Notes: generated by a model from the letters alone, not told the origin. 64,000 nucleotides of DNA from Propionibacteriaceae bacterium AM104-82 (GCA_027658995.1 JAQDQK010000017.1:12402-76401); one strand, 5' to 3'. Counted from the first letter of the stretch, positions 1 through 9,019 are shown. Numbers and translations are program-made.

Positions 1-108
1 GCCCTGCCTGATCCTGCGCCTGGTGGACCGTTTGCCTGTCATCGCATCAGGCTAGGCGTAGTCATCGGCCAGGTGGGGAGGACGCACAGAACGGCTGGCC
101 CTTATGAA

Positions 109-462
109 TCAGGCCAGGAACCCGGGCACCGCCGACTTGGGGCGGCCGATGATCGCGCGGCCACCGCGGATCAGCACCGGACGCTGCGCCAACTCGGGTC
201 GCTCGGCCAGCACCGTGGCGACCTGGTCGGCCGTCGCGACGTCGTCCTCCCCCAGCCCGGAGCGCTCGAAGTTGGGATCGCGGCGCACCAACTCGGTCGG
301 CTCGACGTCCAGCTTCGCGAGGACCTCCAGCCACTCGTCGCGGCTGAGCGGTTCCTTGAGGTAGTTGCGCACCTCGGCATCCAGTCCGGAGGCGTCGACG
401 GCCTCGACCGCCGCCCTCGACGTGGAGCAGCGCGGGTTGTGCAGGACGGTGATCTCGCTCAT
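109..462 (-). CDS. arsC: ArsC/Spx-family glutaredoxin-type arsenate reductase
   Basis: A 117-residue protein of the thioredoxin-fold ArsC family, which reduces arsenate through one catalytic cysteine and a small thiol; some members do other redox jobs. The N-terminal segment has the family motif HNPRCSTSR (Cys at about residue 12), and the C-terminal RPVLIRGGRAIIGRP segment is the usual end of the fold. Length is typical. A TAGGCT hexamer lies 6 nt before the ATG and there is no Shine-Dalgarno sequence, so it probably has its own leaderless mRNA. A strong hairpin separates it from the siderophore receptor gene upstream. It is unrelated in fold to the second ArsC-type gene at 10.4 kb. The in vivo substrate is not shown by the sequence. 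Confidence 0.85.
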   Translation of the reverse strand: MSEITVLHNPRCSTSRAAVEAVDASGLDAEVRNYLKEPLSRDEWLEVLAKLDVEPTELVRRDPNFERSGLGEDDVATADQVATVLAERPELAQRPVLIRGGRAIIGRPKSAVPGFLA

Positions 463-468
463 GGTGGC

Positions 469-474
469 AGCCTA
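469..474 (-). promoter_or_regulatory. -10 hexamer of a leaderless promoter for arsC
   Basis: TAGGCT on the minus strand, 6 nt before the ATG of the ArsC gene. It fits the TAnnnT pattern seen before many starts in this window. I see no convincing -35. Confidence 0.5.
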
Positions 475-482
475 TGCGCGTC

Positions 483-521
483 GGGCGGTGGCCGCGGGCT
501 CGAACCCCGCGGCCGCCGCCC
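483..521 (-). terminator. Strong hairpin after the siderophore receptor gene
   Basis: GC-rich inverted repeat with about 16 pairs per arm, including one wobble, and a loop of about 6 nt. It starts 8 nt after the stop of the siderophore-binding lipoprotein gene on the minus strand. It lacks a U tract, as is common in actinobacteria. It likely ends the siderophore operon before arsC. Confidence 0.65.
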
Positions 522-528
522 GGCCTGG

Positions 529-1575
529 CTACTTCTTCGCCGCCTCCGAGAGCTTGTCGACCAGCGAAGGCAACCCGTCCTCCCAGTCGAAGGTCAGCGC
601 CGTGGGAGGCGAGACGGACGAGACGGTGACCGGGTCACTGACCTGGGCGACCCGTCCCGCCTTGACGGCGGGGATGGCCTGCAGCGCAGGCTTGCTCAGG
701 AAGGTCTTCGCGTCCTGTGCGCTGGCGTGGTAGGAGATCAGGATGTCGGCGTCGAGCTTGTCGAGCTGCTCGTAGCTGAGGTCGTAGTAGAAGCCGCCGT
801 TGGACGTGTCGAGCGCCGCGACGCTCGGTGCCACCTCGAGGCCCAGCTCGGTGAGGATGCTGATGCGAGGGTCGGCGCCCGTATAGATCGACATGGAGCC
901 GTCACCGTCCCAGACGCCCGCGATGGTCTTGCCCTCGAACTCCGGGTGCGCCGCCTTCATGGTCGCGAGCGACTCGTCGATGTCGGCGAGTACCTTCTCC
1001 CCCTCCGCGGTTCGGCCCAGCGCCTTGGCCGTGATGGAGATGGTGTCCTCCCAGCTCGTCGTCCACGGGGCGTTGGGGTAGGCGACGACCGGCGCGACTT
1101 CGCTGAGCGTGTCGAACTGCTCCTGCGTGAGCCCCGAGTAGGGAGCGACGATGAGGTCCGGATCGGCCGCGATCAGTTCCTCGTATGGGAAGGTCGCGCC
1201 GCCGTCCGCGTCGGTGAGGATCGCGGGCTTCTCGACGCCCGCCTGGTCGTAGGCCGCCTCGACCCACGGCAGCAGGTTGCCTGCGCCGACGGTCCACGGC
1301 TGCTCTCCGACGGCCACGGGGAAGACGCCGAGCGCGATCGCGGCCTCGGTCGAGCCCCATCCCCAGGTCGCGACCCGCTGCGGTTGTCCCTCGATGGTGG
1401 CGGTCCCCAGTGCACTGGTGATCTCGACGGGGAACGCGTCGCCCGCCTGCGTTGCGGGGGCGCTGGCCTCTGCGGGCGCCGGGGTGCCGCTCGGCGATCC
1501 CGCCTGAGCGCCGCAGCCTGCGAGCGCGAGGACGGCGAGCGCGAGAGCCGCGGTGAGGATGCGTGGCTTACGCAT
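529..1575 (-). CDS. Iron-siderophore ABC transporter substrate-binding lipoprotein
   Basis: A 348-residue FecB/FepB-type receptor that binds a ferric siderophore outside the cell and passes it to the adjacent permeases. The signal peptide ends in a lipobox (LALAGC, Cys21), followed by an Ala/Pro-rich spacer. The body is a two-lobed class III binding protein: residues about 65-180 carry the first lobe, and segments such as PDLIVAPYSGL are typical of this fold. It is the last gene of a five-gene minus-strand operon, 47 nt after the ATPase gene, with a small hairpin in that gap. The ribosome-binding site AAGGAG precedes the ATG. The exact siderophore cannot be told from the sequence. Confidence 0.9.
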   Translation of the reverse strand: MRKPRILTAALALAVLALAGCGAQAGSPSGTPAPAEASAPATQAGDAFPVEITSALGTATIEGQPQRVATWGWGSTEAAIALGVFPVAVGEQPWTVGAGNLLPWVEAAYDQAGVEKPAILTDADGGATFPYEELIAADPDLIVAPYSGLTQEQFDTLSEVAPVVAYPNAPWTTSWEDTISITAKALGRTAEGEKVLADIDESLATMKAAHPEFEGKTIAGVWDGDGSMSIYTGADPRISILTELGLEVAPSVAALDTSNGGFYYDLSYEQLDKLDADILISYHASAQDAKTFLSKPALQAIPAVKAGRVAQVSDPVTVSSVSPPTALTFDWEDGLPSLVDKLSEAAKK

Positions 1576-1593
1576 GGGTTCTCCTTGGGTTGA

Positions 1594-1611
1594 GGGGCCG
1601 GGTTCGGCCCC
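1594..1611 (-). other. Intercistronic hairpin before the siderophore receptor gene
   Basis: A 7-bp GC stem with a 4-nt loop between the ATPase stop and the receptor start. It is short and lacks a U tract. It may stabilise the 5' end of a processed receptor mRNA, so that the receptor is made in excess of the transporter. That role is inference. Confidence 0.35.
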
Positions 1612-1622
1612 GGTTCTGGGGT

Positions 1623-2420
1623 TCAGGCCGCGTGCCTGCGGCCGACGGGCACGACGAGCGGGGTGCCTGCCACGGGGTCGACGACGACCTGGGAGTCGAG
1701 GCCGAAAACGTCACGGATGGACTCGACGGTGACAACGACGCCGGGCTCTCCCTGCGCGACGATCTGCCCGTCGCGCATCATCACGAGGTGGTCTCCGTAG
1801 CGGGCGGCGAGGTTGAGTTCGTGCAGCACCATCACGACCGTGGTGCCGCGCTCCCGGTTGAGGTCGGTGAGCAGGTCGAGCAGGTCGAGTTGGTGCGACA
1901 CGTCGAGATAAGTGGTGGGCTCGTCGAGCAGCACGATGTCGGTTGCCTGGGCAAGCACCATCGCGATCCAGACGCGTTGGCGCTGACCGCCGGAGAGTTC
2001 CTCGACGCGTCGCTCGGCCAGGTCAGCGATCCCGGTGTCGGCGAGGGCCTTCGCGACGATCAGGTCGTCGTCACTGCGCGCGAAGCCGAACCAGCCCTGG
2101 TGCGGGTAGCGGCCGCGCGCCACCAACTCGGCGACCCGCACACCGTCGGGTGCGACGGAGGACTGCGGCAGGACCCCGACTGTGCGGGCGACGCTCTTGC
2201 GCCCCAGCAGGTCGATGGGTTCCCCGTCGAGCCTCACCTCCCCGGCGTTCACCCGGTGGAGCCCTGCCATCGCGCGCAGCAGGGTGGACTTCCCGCAGGC
2301 GTTGGGGCCGACGATGACGGTGATCGCGCCGGGAGGGACGACGAAGTCGAGTTCCGAGATCACCACCCGTGAGTCGTAGCCCACGGTGATGCCGACCGCC
2401 TCGAAGGCGTGGTGGTTCAT
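1623..2420 (-). CDS. Iron-siderophore ABC transporter ATP-binding protein
   Basis: A 265-residue ATPase of the FepC/FhuC group that powers siderophore import. It has Walker A GPNACGKST, a Q-loop in LPQSS, the signature LSGGQRQR, Walker B IVLLDEPTT and the H-loop His in VMVLHELNLA. The frame stays open far upstream, but the ATG at 2420 is right: it gives the family N terminus and overlaps the permease stop by ATGA, implying translational coupling. The last residues, after GLDSQVVVDPVAGTPLVVP, match the usual C-terminal end of siderophore ATPases. Confidence 0.93.
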   Translation of the reverse strand: MNHHAFEAVGITVGYDSRVVISELDFVVPPGAITVIVGPNACGKSTLLRAMAGLHRVNAGEVRLDGEPIDLLGRKSVARTVGVLPQSSVAPDGVRVAELVARGRYPHQGWFGFARSDDDLIVAKALADTGIADLAERRVEELSGGQRQRVWIAMVLAQATDIVLLDEPTTYLDVSHQLDLLDLLTDLNRERGTTVVMVLHELNLAARYGDHLVMMRDGQIVAQGEPGVVVTVESIRDVFGLDSQVVVDPVAGTPLVVPVGRRHAA

Positions 2421-3448
2421 GCGGTGGCCTTTCGTTGGCTGGCAAGGAGGACGAGCAGATAGGGCGCCCCGATGAGGCCGGTGACGACACCGACCGGCGC
2501 GACGAGGCCCGGGACGCCATGCTGGCCGAGGACGTCGGCGGCGAGCGTCAGGGCGGCCCCGACGAGGGCGGAGATCAGCAGCGCAGGCCGGCCGTCGTTC
2601 TGAAGCCGACGGGCGATGGGGGCGGCCAGGAGCGCCACGAAGGCGATGGGCCCGGTGAGGCTGGTGGCCGTCGCAACGAGCGCGACCGCCGCAAGCAGCA
2701 GGACGAGTCGGCTGCGGTCCGGCCGGGTGCCCAGCCCGATGGCGAGCTCGTCGCCCAGCGGGAGCACCAGGAGCGGACGCGATGACGCGGCGACCACGCC
2801 CGCGAACAGCAGGACGAGCCAGCCGAGCGCGTCGAGTTGGTCGCCCCTGACGTCCGCGACGCTCCCGATGGTCCAGAGCAACACCGGTTGTGCCGCCCTG
2901 ACGGAGGCCTGGCTCAGCAGCCAACTGATCAGCGACGCGCTGAGGTAGGACAACCCGATCCCGACAAGCACGAAGCGGATGCCGTGCAGGCCCTGCCGCC
3001 AGGCAAGCGCCCAGATCAACAGGCCGACGATGATCGCGCCCGCGAAGGCGCTCACCGAGATGGCCAGGCCGCTCCAGCCGAACCACAGCACGGCGGCGAC
3101 CGCACCGAGGCTGGCGCCGGTTGAGATGCCCAGGATGTCGGGGCTGGCGAGGGGGTTGCGCAGGACCGACTGGAACACGGCGCCCGCCAACCCGAACGCC
3201 GTCCCCGCCACCAGCGCCGCCTCGATCCGCGGCAGCCGGAGCCGGTGGACGATCAGGTTCTCGCCCTTCGTCCCGACCCCGAGCAGGCCGCGAAGCACCT
3301 GATCGACGCCCAACTCGGCCGCGCCGAGCAGCAGCCCCGCGATGACGAGGCCGAGGATGAGAATGGCGACGAGCGCGACGACGAGCAGGACGCGCAGGAA
3401 GCGCGCCCTTCGTCGGGACCGGACCTGGCGGGCGAGCGTGAGGATCAC
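2417..3448 (-). CDS. FecCD-family iron-siderophore permease (FepG-like)
   Basis: A 343-residue polytopic permease of the BtuC/FecCD family. After a basic N terminus there are about ten hydrophobic segments, and the family regions PRIEAALVAGTAFGLAGAVFQ and LTGPIAFVALLAAPIARRL are recognisable; the latter holds the loop that contacts the ATPase. It should dimerise with the upstream permease to form the channel. Both ends overlap neighbours by four bases (ATGA), so the two permeases and the ATPase are translationally coupled. Confidence 0.92.
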   Translation of the reverse strand: MILTLARQVRSRRRARFLRVLLVVALVAILILGLVIAGLLLGAAELGVDQVLRGLLGVGTKGENLIVHRLRLPRIEAALVAGTAFGLAGAVFQSVLRNPLASPDILGISTGASLGAVAAVLWFGWSGLAISVSAFAGAIIVGLLIWALAWRQGLHGIRFVLVGIGLSYLSASLISWLLSQASVRAAQPVLLWTIGSVADVRGDQLDALGWLVLLFAGVVAASSRPLLVLPLGDELAIGLGTRPDRSRLVLLLAAVALVATATSLTGPIAFVALLAAPIARRLQNDGRPALLISALVGAALTLAADVLGQHGVPGLVAPVGVVTGLIGAPYLLVLLASQRKATA

Positions 3449-4479
3449 AGTCCGACCACCCTTCGGCCACGGGCGACGGCGACGAGGACAGGCGCCCCGA
3501 GGAAGGCCGCGACCACGCCCGCCTCAAGCTCGTCGTTGGTCACGACGAGCCGGCCGATGACGTCGGCGAGCAGCAGCATGATGGGGCCGAGCAGCAGCGC
3601 GAGCGCCGTTGTGAGGTGATGGTCGGCACCGACAAGTCGCCGCGCCGCGTGCGGCACGACCAGCCCCACCAACGCGATGGGTCCCGCAAGCGAGACGGCG
3701 ACACCGCAGAGCAGCACGATCGTGGCGGCAGCCAGCGCACGGGTGAGGCCGACGTTCTGGCCGAGGCCTCGGGCGACGTCGTCGCCGAGGGCGAGGCCGT
3801 TGAGGCGATGCGCCAGGAACGCGGCGAGCGCAAGGCCGACGGCGATGAACGGCAGCATCCAGACGAGGGCAACCAGGTCGCGTCCCGTGAGCGCGCCGAC
3901 GACCCAGAAGCGGTAGGAGTCGAAGGTCGCCTGATCGCGCAGCAGCACCAACGTGATGAGCGGCGAGATCAGCGCGACGAGGGCGGCTCCGACCAGCGCG
4001 AGCTGTACCGGCTGGGCGCGCCCGAAGGAGAACACGACAACGGCGGCCAGCGCCGCGCCAAGGAACGCGAACCACACGTACCCCATGGCAGAGGTGACGC
4101 CCAGCAGTTGGATGGCGAGGACGACGGCGAGCGAGGCGCCGGAGTTGACGCCGAGCAGGCCGGGGTCGGCGATCGGGTTGCGGGTGACGCCCTGAATGAC
4201 GATCCCCGCGACTCCGAGCGCGACGCCTGCCGCCAGCCCGATGAGGGTCCGCGGGACCCGCTGCTGCAGGACCACCATGTGGTCGACGTTGTCGGCCACC
4301 GGGGCCGTGAGGGCCTGCCACACCGTCGCGGGGTCGAGGGGGCGGACGCCGAAGAGGAGGCTCGCGCAGCAGACGAGGAGCATGGCGGCGAGCGCAAGTC
4401 CGAATACCCGGCCCGTTCGCGCCCTCCGCGCTCGCAGCGTTGCCCCGGCCAGGTCGGCAGGGGTTGTGGTGGCGGTCAT
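3445..4479 (-). CDS. FecCD-family iron-siderophore permease (FepD-like)
   Basis: A 344-residue permease, second gene of the operon. It has about ten hydrophobic segments, the family segment PRTLIGLAAGVALGVAGIVIQ near residues 75-95, and SLAGPIALVGLVVPHAARR near residue 270. It pairs with the next permease. It begins 2 nt after the stop of the siderophore-interacting protein gene, so expression should follow the iron box upstream. Confidence 0.92.
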   Translation of the reverse strand: MTATTTPADLAGATLRARRARTGRVFGLALAAMLLVCCASLLFGVRPLDPATVWQALTAPVADNVDHMVVLQQRVPRTLIGLAAGVALGVAGIVIQGVTRNPIADPGLLGVNSGASLAVVLAIQLLGVTSAMGYVWFAFLGAALAAVVVFSFGRAQPVQLALVGAALVALISPLITLVLLRDQATFDSYRFWVVGALTGRDLVALVWMLPFIAVGLALAAFLAHRLNGLALGDDVARGLGQNVGLTRALAAATIVLLCGVAVSLAGPIALVGLVVPHAARRLVGADHHLTTALALLLGPIMLLLADVIGRLVVTNDELEAGVVAAFLGAPVLVAVARGRRVVGL

Positions 4480-4481
4480 GG

Positions 4482-5399
4482 TCAGTCGAGTTCTGCCCGG
4501 CCGAGGCGCCAGTAGCCCATGAAGGCGACCTTGCGGCGGTCCAACCCGGCGTCGGTGACCAGGAAGCGGCGCATGGCCTTGACCATGCCCGCCTCGCCGG
4601 CGATCCAGGCGTAGCAGTCACCGTCCAGGCTGGTGCCCTCGGGCACGTCCCAGAGCGGGACATCGTCGGGATCCTCGGCCATGCTCTGGTGCCTCGGGGC
4701 AGAGACGCGGCAGGTCTGTGCGACCCATTCGCGCAGCGCGGGGATCAGTCGTTGGCCGGGGCCGCCGTCGGCCGAGCGGGGCAGGAACCGGACCTCGACT
4801 CCCTCGGGCGCGATGAGGTGGTGCGCGTCCGCGACGGCTGGCACCTCGATGAGGGCTATCCCGGTGGCGTCGGCGGGCATGGATTCGAGGATCGCGCCGA
4901 TCGCAGGCGCGGCGGTCTCGTCGCCCGCGAGGAGGTGGGTGGTGACGTTGCCGGGGCGCCAGTCGATTCCGAGCATCCTGCCCGGGCTGCGTTCGTCGGG
5001 TCCGACGATGATGGCCTCATCCCCGGGCTCGGCGCGGCTCGCCCATCGGCTTGCAGGTCCGGTGTCGCCGTGGCCGACGAAGTCGATGTCGACCTCGCGC
5101 TCGTCTGGGCGGGTGTAGCGCACCGTGTAGGTGCGGAAGGGATTGCGCCGCTCGACGGGAAGGTCGCGCCAGGCCTGATACCAGTCGTCGACCATCGGGA
5201 AGTGCTCGAACCCGGAGCCGGCGAGAGGAAGCACCACCTTGACACGCTGGTCGAGCCCCGCGGTGCCGAAGTGGACGAGGTCGTCACCCGTGAAGGTGAT
5301 CCTCGTGAAGTGTGGGCCCAGTTCGAGCGTGCGGGCCACCGTCACCCGGAAGGCCCTGTAGGCGGGGCGGGCGTCGGCGGCGGCGGTTGAGGCAGACAT
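4482..5399 (-). CDS. Siderophore-interacting protein, FAD-dependent ferric reductase
   Basis: A 305-residue cytosolic flavoprotein of the SIP/ViuB family, which reduces the imported ferric siderophore to release iron. The N-terminal FAD-binding barrel has ITFTGDDL and the flavin motif RTYTVR near residue 95. The C-terminal SIP domain has YAWIAGEAGM and ends with a YWR-type motif. The ATG at 5399 gives the usual N terminus; an in-frame upstream start would run into the promoter. It is the first gene of the siderophore operon, which supports iron scavenging as the operon's role. Confidence 0.9.
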   Translation of the reverse strand: MSASTAAADARPAYRAFRVTVARTLELGPHFTRITFTGDDLVHFGTAGLDQRVKVVLPLAGSGFEHFPMVDDWYQAWRDLPVERRNPFRTYTVRYTRPDEREVDIDFVGHGDTGPASRWASRAEPGDEAIIVGPDERSPGRMLGIDWRPGNVTTHLLAGDETAAPAIGAILESMPADATGIALIEVPAVADAHHLIAPEGVEVRFLPRSADGGPGQRLIPALREWVAQTCRVSAPRHQSMAEDPDDVPLWDVPEGTSLDGDCYAWIAGEAGMVKAMRRFLVTDAGLDRRKVAFMGYWRLGRAELD

Positions 5400-5445
5400 C
5401 CCGGAAAGTATTACACGACTAATGCCTTGCGTAATAGTTGACCCG

Positions 5446-5464
5446 TTAGGCAAGCCTTACCTGG
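5446..5464 (-). promoter_or_regulatory. DtxR/IdeR-type iron box before the siderophore operon
   Basis: A 19-bp site matching the DtxR/IdeR consensus TTAGGTTAGSCTAACCTAA at 14 of 19 positions, centred about 55 bp before the start of the siderophore-interacting gene. The half-sites TTAGG and ACCT are intact. A weaker second half-site cluster (ATTACGCAAGGCATTAG on the minus strand) lies between the box and the gene, which would suit a second repressor dimer. Iron-loaded DtxR/IdeR should repress the whole operon. Confidence 0.7.
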
Positions 5465-5529
5465 ACGGGAACCGTGGGCCAGTGTGCTGGCCATCCGCGT
5501 CTTCGGCGAGGGCGCCGCATCCCGCGGCG

Positions 5530-7614
5530 TCAGTGCGGGACGTTGGCCTCCAACTCGTCGAGCCAGACCTTCGCCGACGCGTCGGAGGGCATCCGCCAGT
5601 CTCCGCGCGGGGAGAGCGAGCCGCCCGCAAGAACCTTCGGGCCGTTGGGCATCGCGGTGCGCTTGAACTGGTTCGAGAAGAACCGCCTCAGGAAGACCGC
5701 CATCCACTTCTTGATGGTGGGCAGGTCGTAGGCGAGGCGGTCGGCCTCCGGGTAGCCGGGCGGCCACTCCCCCGAGTCGGCGTCGCGCCAGGCGTGCCAC
5801 TCGAGGAAGGCGATCTTGCTCGGCCGGTAGCCGCGGCGCAGCACGCCGAACAGCGTGAAGTCGTGCAGCGCGTACGGGCCGATCGAGTCCTGCGTCGACT
5901 GCGGCTTCGCGCCGTCTGCGACCGGGATCAGCTCGGGCGAGATCTCCGTGTTCAGGATCGAGTCGAGGGTCTCGTTGACGCCCTCCTCAGGGAACTGGTC
6001 GGAGCTGATCACCCACCTGATCAGGTGCTGCATCAGGGTCTTCGGCACCCCGGCGTTGACGCCGTAGTGGCTCATCTGGTCGCCGACACCGTAGGTGCAC
6101 CAGCCGAGCGCAAGTTCCGACAGGTCGCCGGTGCCGAGCACGAAACCGCCGCGCTGGTTCGCGGCGCGGAACAGGAAGTCGGTGCGCAACCCCGCCTGGA
6201 CGTTCTCGTAGGTGACGTCGTAGACGGGTTCCCCGTCGCCCGCCGGGTGCCCAAGTGCCTTCAGCAGGGCCTCGGCCATCGGCTTGATGTCGACGGTGTC
6301 GAACGTGACGCCGAGTGCCTCCGACAGCAGCGTCGCGTTGTTCTTCGTGTGGTCGGAGGTCGCGAAGCCGGGCAGCGTGAACGCGAGGATGTGGGTGCGG
6401 GGCAGCCCCAGCCGGTCGCAGGCCTTGGCGGCGACGATCAGCGCGTGCGTCGAGTCGAGCCCGCCGGAGACGCCGATCACGATCTTGGGGGCCTTCTCCG
6501 CGACCCCGCCCGACATGGAGAGCATCCGCCGCTCCAGCGCGGAGACCTGGATGTTGTAGGCCTCGTAGCAGTCCTGGTTGAGGCGGGCCGGATCGTCGGG
6601 CACGAACGGGAACCGGTCGAGCGGGCGACGCAGCCCCAGATCGGTCTCCGGCGGATCCAGTTCGAACAGGATCGGAGTCAGCGAAAAGGCGCCGACGCCG
6701 TTGGCCCGGGCGTTGTCGTCCATCGAGCCCTGCCGCAACCGCTCCTGCGCCAGGCGGTCCAGGTCGACGTCGACGATCAGCCGGTTCGCGTCGGGCAGGA
6801 AGCGCTCCGACTGGGCGAGTTCATCGCCCGCCTCGTAGATCATCGACTGCCCGTCCCAGCTCAGGTCGGTCGACGACTCCCCGAAGCTCGCGGCCGAGTA
6901 CACGTAGGCGACCTGGCAGCGGGCGCTCTGAGAGCGGGCCATCAGCGCGCGGTCCTCGGCTCGGCCGATCGTGATCGGGGAGGCGCTGAGGTTCAGCACG
7001 ACCGACGCTCCAGCAAGCGCTGCCCTGGTCGACGGCGGGATCGGCACCCACATGTCCTCACAGATCTCGACGAAGACCTTCAAGCCGGGCACGTCGGCGG
7101 CCTCGAAGACGAGGTCGGTGCCGAACGGGATCTCCGCGTCGTCCATCGCCGTCGGCCAGTGCGGCCGCAGCAGGGCGCCGAGGTCCGCGTCGCCCGCGGC
7201 GTCGGCGAAGTGGCGCTTCTCGTAGAACTCGCGGTAGTTCGGCAGGTAGCTCTTCGGCACCACGCCGAGCACGTTGCCGCGCTGGATCACCACGGCGCAG
7301 TTGAACAGTCGACGATCCGTGGCGAGCGGGGCACCCACCACCACGAGCGGCATCAGGTCGGCCGTCTCCTCCGCGATCCGGACGATGGCCGCGTCGACGG
7401 CGTCGAGCAGCACGTCCTGCAGCAGCAGGTCGTCAAGGGAGTAGCCGCTGACCGACAGTTCGGGGAACAGCGCGATCGCGGCCCCGTCGTCGTGGCAGAG
7501 CCTGACCTGCTCGATGATCCGTTCGGCGTTGGTGGCCGGGTCGCCCAAGGCGACGGGGACGGTGCAGGCCGCGACCCGCGCGAAACCGTGGCTGTACAGC
7601 GAGGTGAACTCCAT
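5530..7614 (-). CDS. nadE: Glutamine-dependent NAD+ synthetase
   Basis: A 694-residue two-domain enzyme that makes NAD+ from nicotinate adenine dinucleotide with ammonia drawn from glutamine. The N-terminal nitrilase-like glutaminase has the triad Glu52 (LFPELS), Lys121 (PKSYLP) and Cys185 (EICEDMW). The C-terminal synthetase has the PP-loop GVSGGLDST near residue 360. Length matches the actinobacterial NadE type. The start at 7614 gives the family N terminus (MEFTSLYSHGF). It ends 130 bp before the siderophore gene on the same strand, but the iron box between them suggests separate regulation. Confidence 0.96.
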   Translation of the reverse strand: MEFTSLYSHGFARVAACTVPVALGDPATNAERIIEQVRLCHDDGAAIALFPELSVSGYSLDDLLLQDVLLDAVDAAIVRIAEETADLMPLVVVGAPLATDRRLFNCAVVIQRGNVLGVVPKSYLPNYREFYEKRHFADAAGDADLGALLRPHWPTAMDDAEIPFGTDLVFEAADVPGLKVFVEICEDMWVPIPPSTRAALAGASVVLNLSASPITIGRAEDRALMARSQSARCQVAYVYSAASFGESSTDLSWDGQSMIYEAGDELAQSERFLPDANRLIVDVDLDRLAQERLRQGSMDDNARANGVGAFSLTPILFELDPPETDLGLRRPLDRFPFVPDDPARLNQDCYEAYNIQVSALERRMLSMSGGVAEKAPKIVIGVSGGLDSTHALIVAAKACDRLGLPRTHILAFTLPGFATSDHTKNNATLLSEALGVTFDTVDIKPMAEALLKALGHPAGDGEPVYDVTYENVQAGLRTDFLFRAANQRGGFVLGTGDLSELALGWCTYGVGDQMSHYGVNAGVPKTLMQHLIRWVISSDQFPEEGVNETLDSILNTEISPELIPVADGAKPQSTQDSIGPYALHDFTLFGVLRRGYRPSKIAFLEWHAWRDADSGEWPPGYPEADRLAYDLPTIKKWMAVFLRRFFSNQFKRTAMPNGPKVLAGGSLSPRGDWRMPSDASAKVWLDELEANVPH

Positions 7615-7709
7615 GGGGTGAGTCTTGCACGTCGGCGCCGGGCCCCGCTGAGCAAAAAAGACGCACGAGGGTGACAACCAAACCGCGACCCCGCCGCGTC
7701 GTGACCAAC

Positions 7710-8300
7710 ATGACAGCAGATCAGCATCCCCGCACGGCCAAGGGCCTGCCCTGGGTCGCGTGGCTCACCTCACTGATGCTCGCGCTCACGTGCGTCGGCA
7801 TCCTCCAGGTCAGCTACGCGCCTACCGCCGCCGCCTGCTCGTGCAAGCCGTTCACCACCGAGGAACTGATGGACGAGGCGGACCTCATCGCCAATGTGCG
7901 GGTGCTGTCGGCGGGGGTCTCCCCCACAGACAAGTACGCCGGAGAGTACGAGGTTGCGCTCATGGAGGTGTGGAAGGGCGAGCAGTCGGCCACCGTCACC
8001 ATGGAGACCAACTTCGAGGGGACCGCGTGCGGGCTCGGCGAGTTGAAGGTCGGGGAGGAACTCCGGCTGTGGGGATTCGAGCACGACGGCACCTACGGGG
8101 CATCGTGGTGCGGCCTGCCGAACGGATCGGCCGAGCAGGTCGACGCCGCCCTCGCGTCGAGGTTCGGCGAGCCCTGGGCGCCGGAGACCATCGCCACGCC
8201 CACCCCGGTCAGCGGGTTCGACGGCCTCTCGGACGTCCTCCCACCGGTCGCGATCGGGATCGTCGCGGCCTTCGCGCTGCTGATACTGGTCAGGGGATGA
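7710..8300 (+). CDS. Secreted TIMP-like (NTR-fold) protein, first of three tandem paralogues
   Basis: A 196-residue secreted, membrane-anchored protein of unknown role. A signal peptide ends in an Ala-rich cleavage site directly before CSC, so the mature protein should begin Cys-Ser-Cys, as TIMP metalloprotease inhibitors do. The next 110 residues fit an OB-like NTR fold (AWEVWKGE-like strand, here LMEVWKGEQS), with further cysteines at ACGLG and SWCGL. A C-terminal TM helix ends with a short basic tail. Two GTG codons upstream (7671, 7701) are alternative starts; 7710 gives the best signal peptide. Inhibitor function is inference. Confidence 0.72.
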   Translation: MTADQHPRTAKGLPWVAWLTSLMLALTCVGILQVSYAPTAAACSCKPFTTEELMDEADLIANVRVLSAGVSPTDKYAGEYEVALMEVWKGEQSATVTMETNFEGTACGLGELKVGEELRLWGFEHDGTYGASWCGLPNGSAEQVDAALASRFGEPWAPETIATPTPVSGFDGLSDVLPPVAIGIVAAFALLILVRG

Positions 8301-8353
8301 TGATGACCACCCACAACCCGCACCCCACGTCCGAAGCAGGCCAAGGAGCCGAG

Positions 8354-8995
8354 ATGGGCAAGCCCGCCCGGTCCCGATGGGGCATCCCCCTGCTCGCGTC
8401 GAACCTGGCCATGACCGCCGCGGTCGCGGCACTGTCCTGGGTGGCGCTGCCCGCCTCCGCGTGCGACGTCTCCCCGGTCGTCGACCCTCCACCGATGCAG
8501 GAGCGAGTCGACAAGGCCGCCATCGTGGCCGTCGTGACGGTCGTCGACCAGTACGAGCCGATCGGCGCCTACCACGCCAGTTACGACGTCGACTTCACCA
8601 CGATCTGGAAGGGCGACCCGCTGCCGGGCACCCGGATCGAGGTGAGGGACACCTCGTGCGGCAATCCGCGCTTCGACGTGGGCGACAAGATCCTGGTGTT
8701 CAACTCCACCATCTCCGACAGTTACAGGGCGTGGATGGGCGACGGCATGTCGGCCGTCCCCGACATCGAGGCCGCCGTCGGCCCAGGCAAGACCGCGGCC
8801 AGCGACCCCGAACTGTTCGAGAGGCTCAACAGCCACGTCCCCGCGCCCGTCCCCGTCGATCCGCTCAACACGCTGCCCGTCGCGGTGCGTTGGGCGCTCA
8901 CCGGCCTGCTGCTCCTCAACTGCACGGCCGCCGTCATCGCCATCGCCGTCGCCCGTCGTCGCCGCTCCGCGGCCTCACCGGCCATCCGACACTGA
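8354..8995 (+). CDS. Secreted TIMP-like (NTR-fold) protein, second of three tandem paralogues
   Basis: A 213-residue paralogue of its neighbours. The signal peptide ends ASA before Cys, but the mature end is Cys-Asp-Val, so the CxC of the flanking copies is lost. The central domain keeps the TIWKGD strand and a cysteine in DTSCGN, and a C-terminal TM helix is followed by an Arg-rich tail. The start at 8354 is preferred because AAGGAG lies 5 nt before it, the same arrangement as the third copy. An ATG at 8297 overlaps the previous stop and is possible. Function unknown. Confidence 0.75.
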   Translation: MGKPARSRWGIPLLASNLAMTAAVAALSWVALPASACDVSPVVDPPPMQERVDKAAIVAVVTVVDQYEPIGAYHASYDVDFTTIWKGDPLPGTRIEVRDTSCGNPRFDVGDKILVFNSTISDSYRAWMGDGMSAVPDIEAAVGPGKTAASDPELFERLNSHVPAPVPVDPLNTLPVAVRWALTGLLLLNCTAAVIAIAVARRRRSAASPAIRH

Positions 8996-9019
8996 ACCCA
9001 CTCCGCCAAGGAGACTCCG

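Noticed and set aside
1..108. Partial gene at the left edge
   Set aside because: No frame carries a recognisable product in these 108 bases, and the ArsC promoter lies on the other side of its gene.
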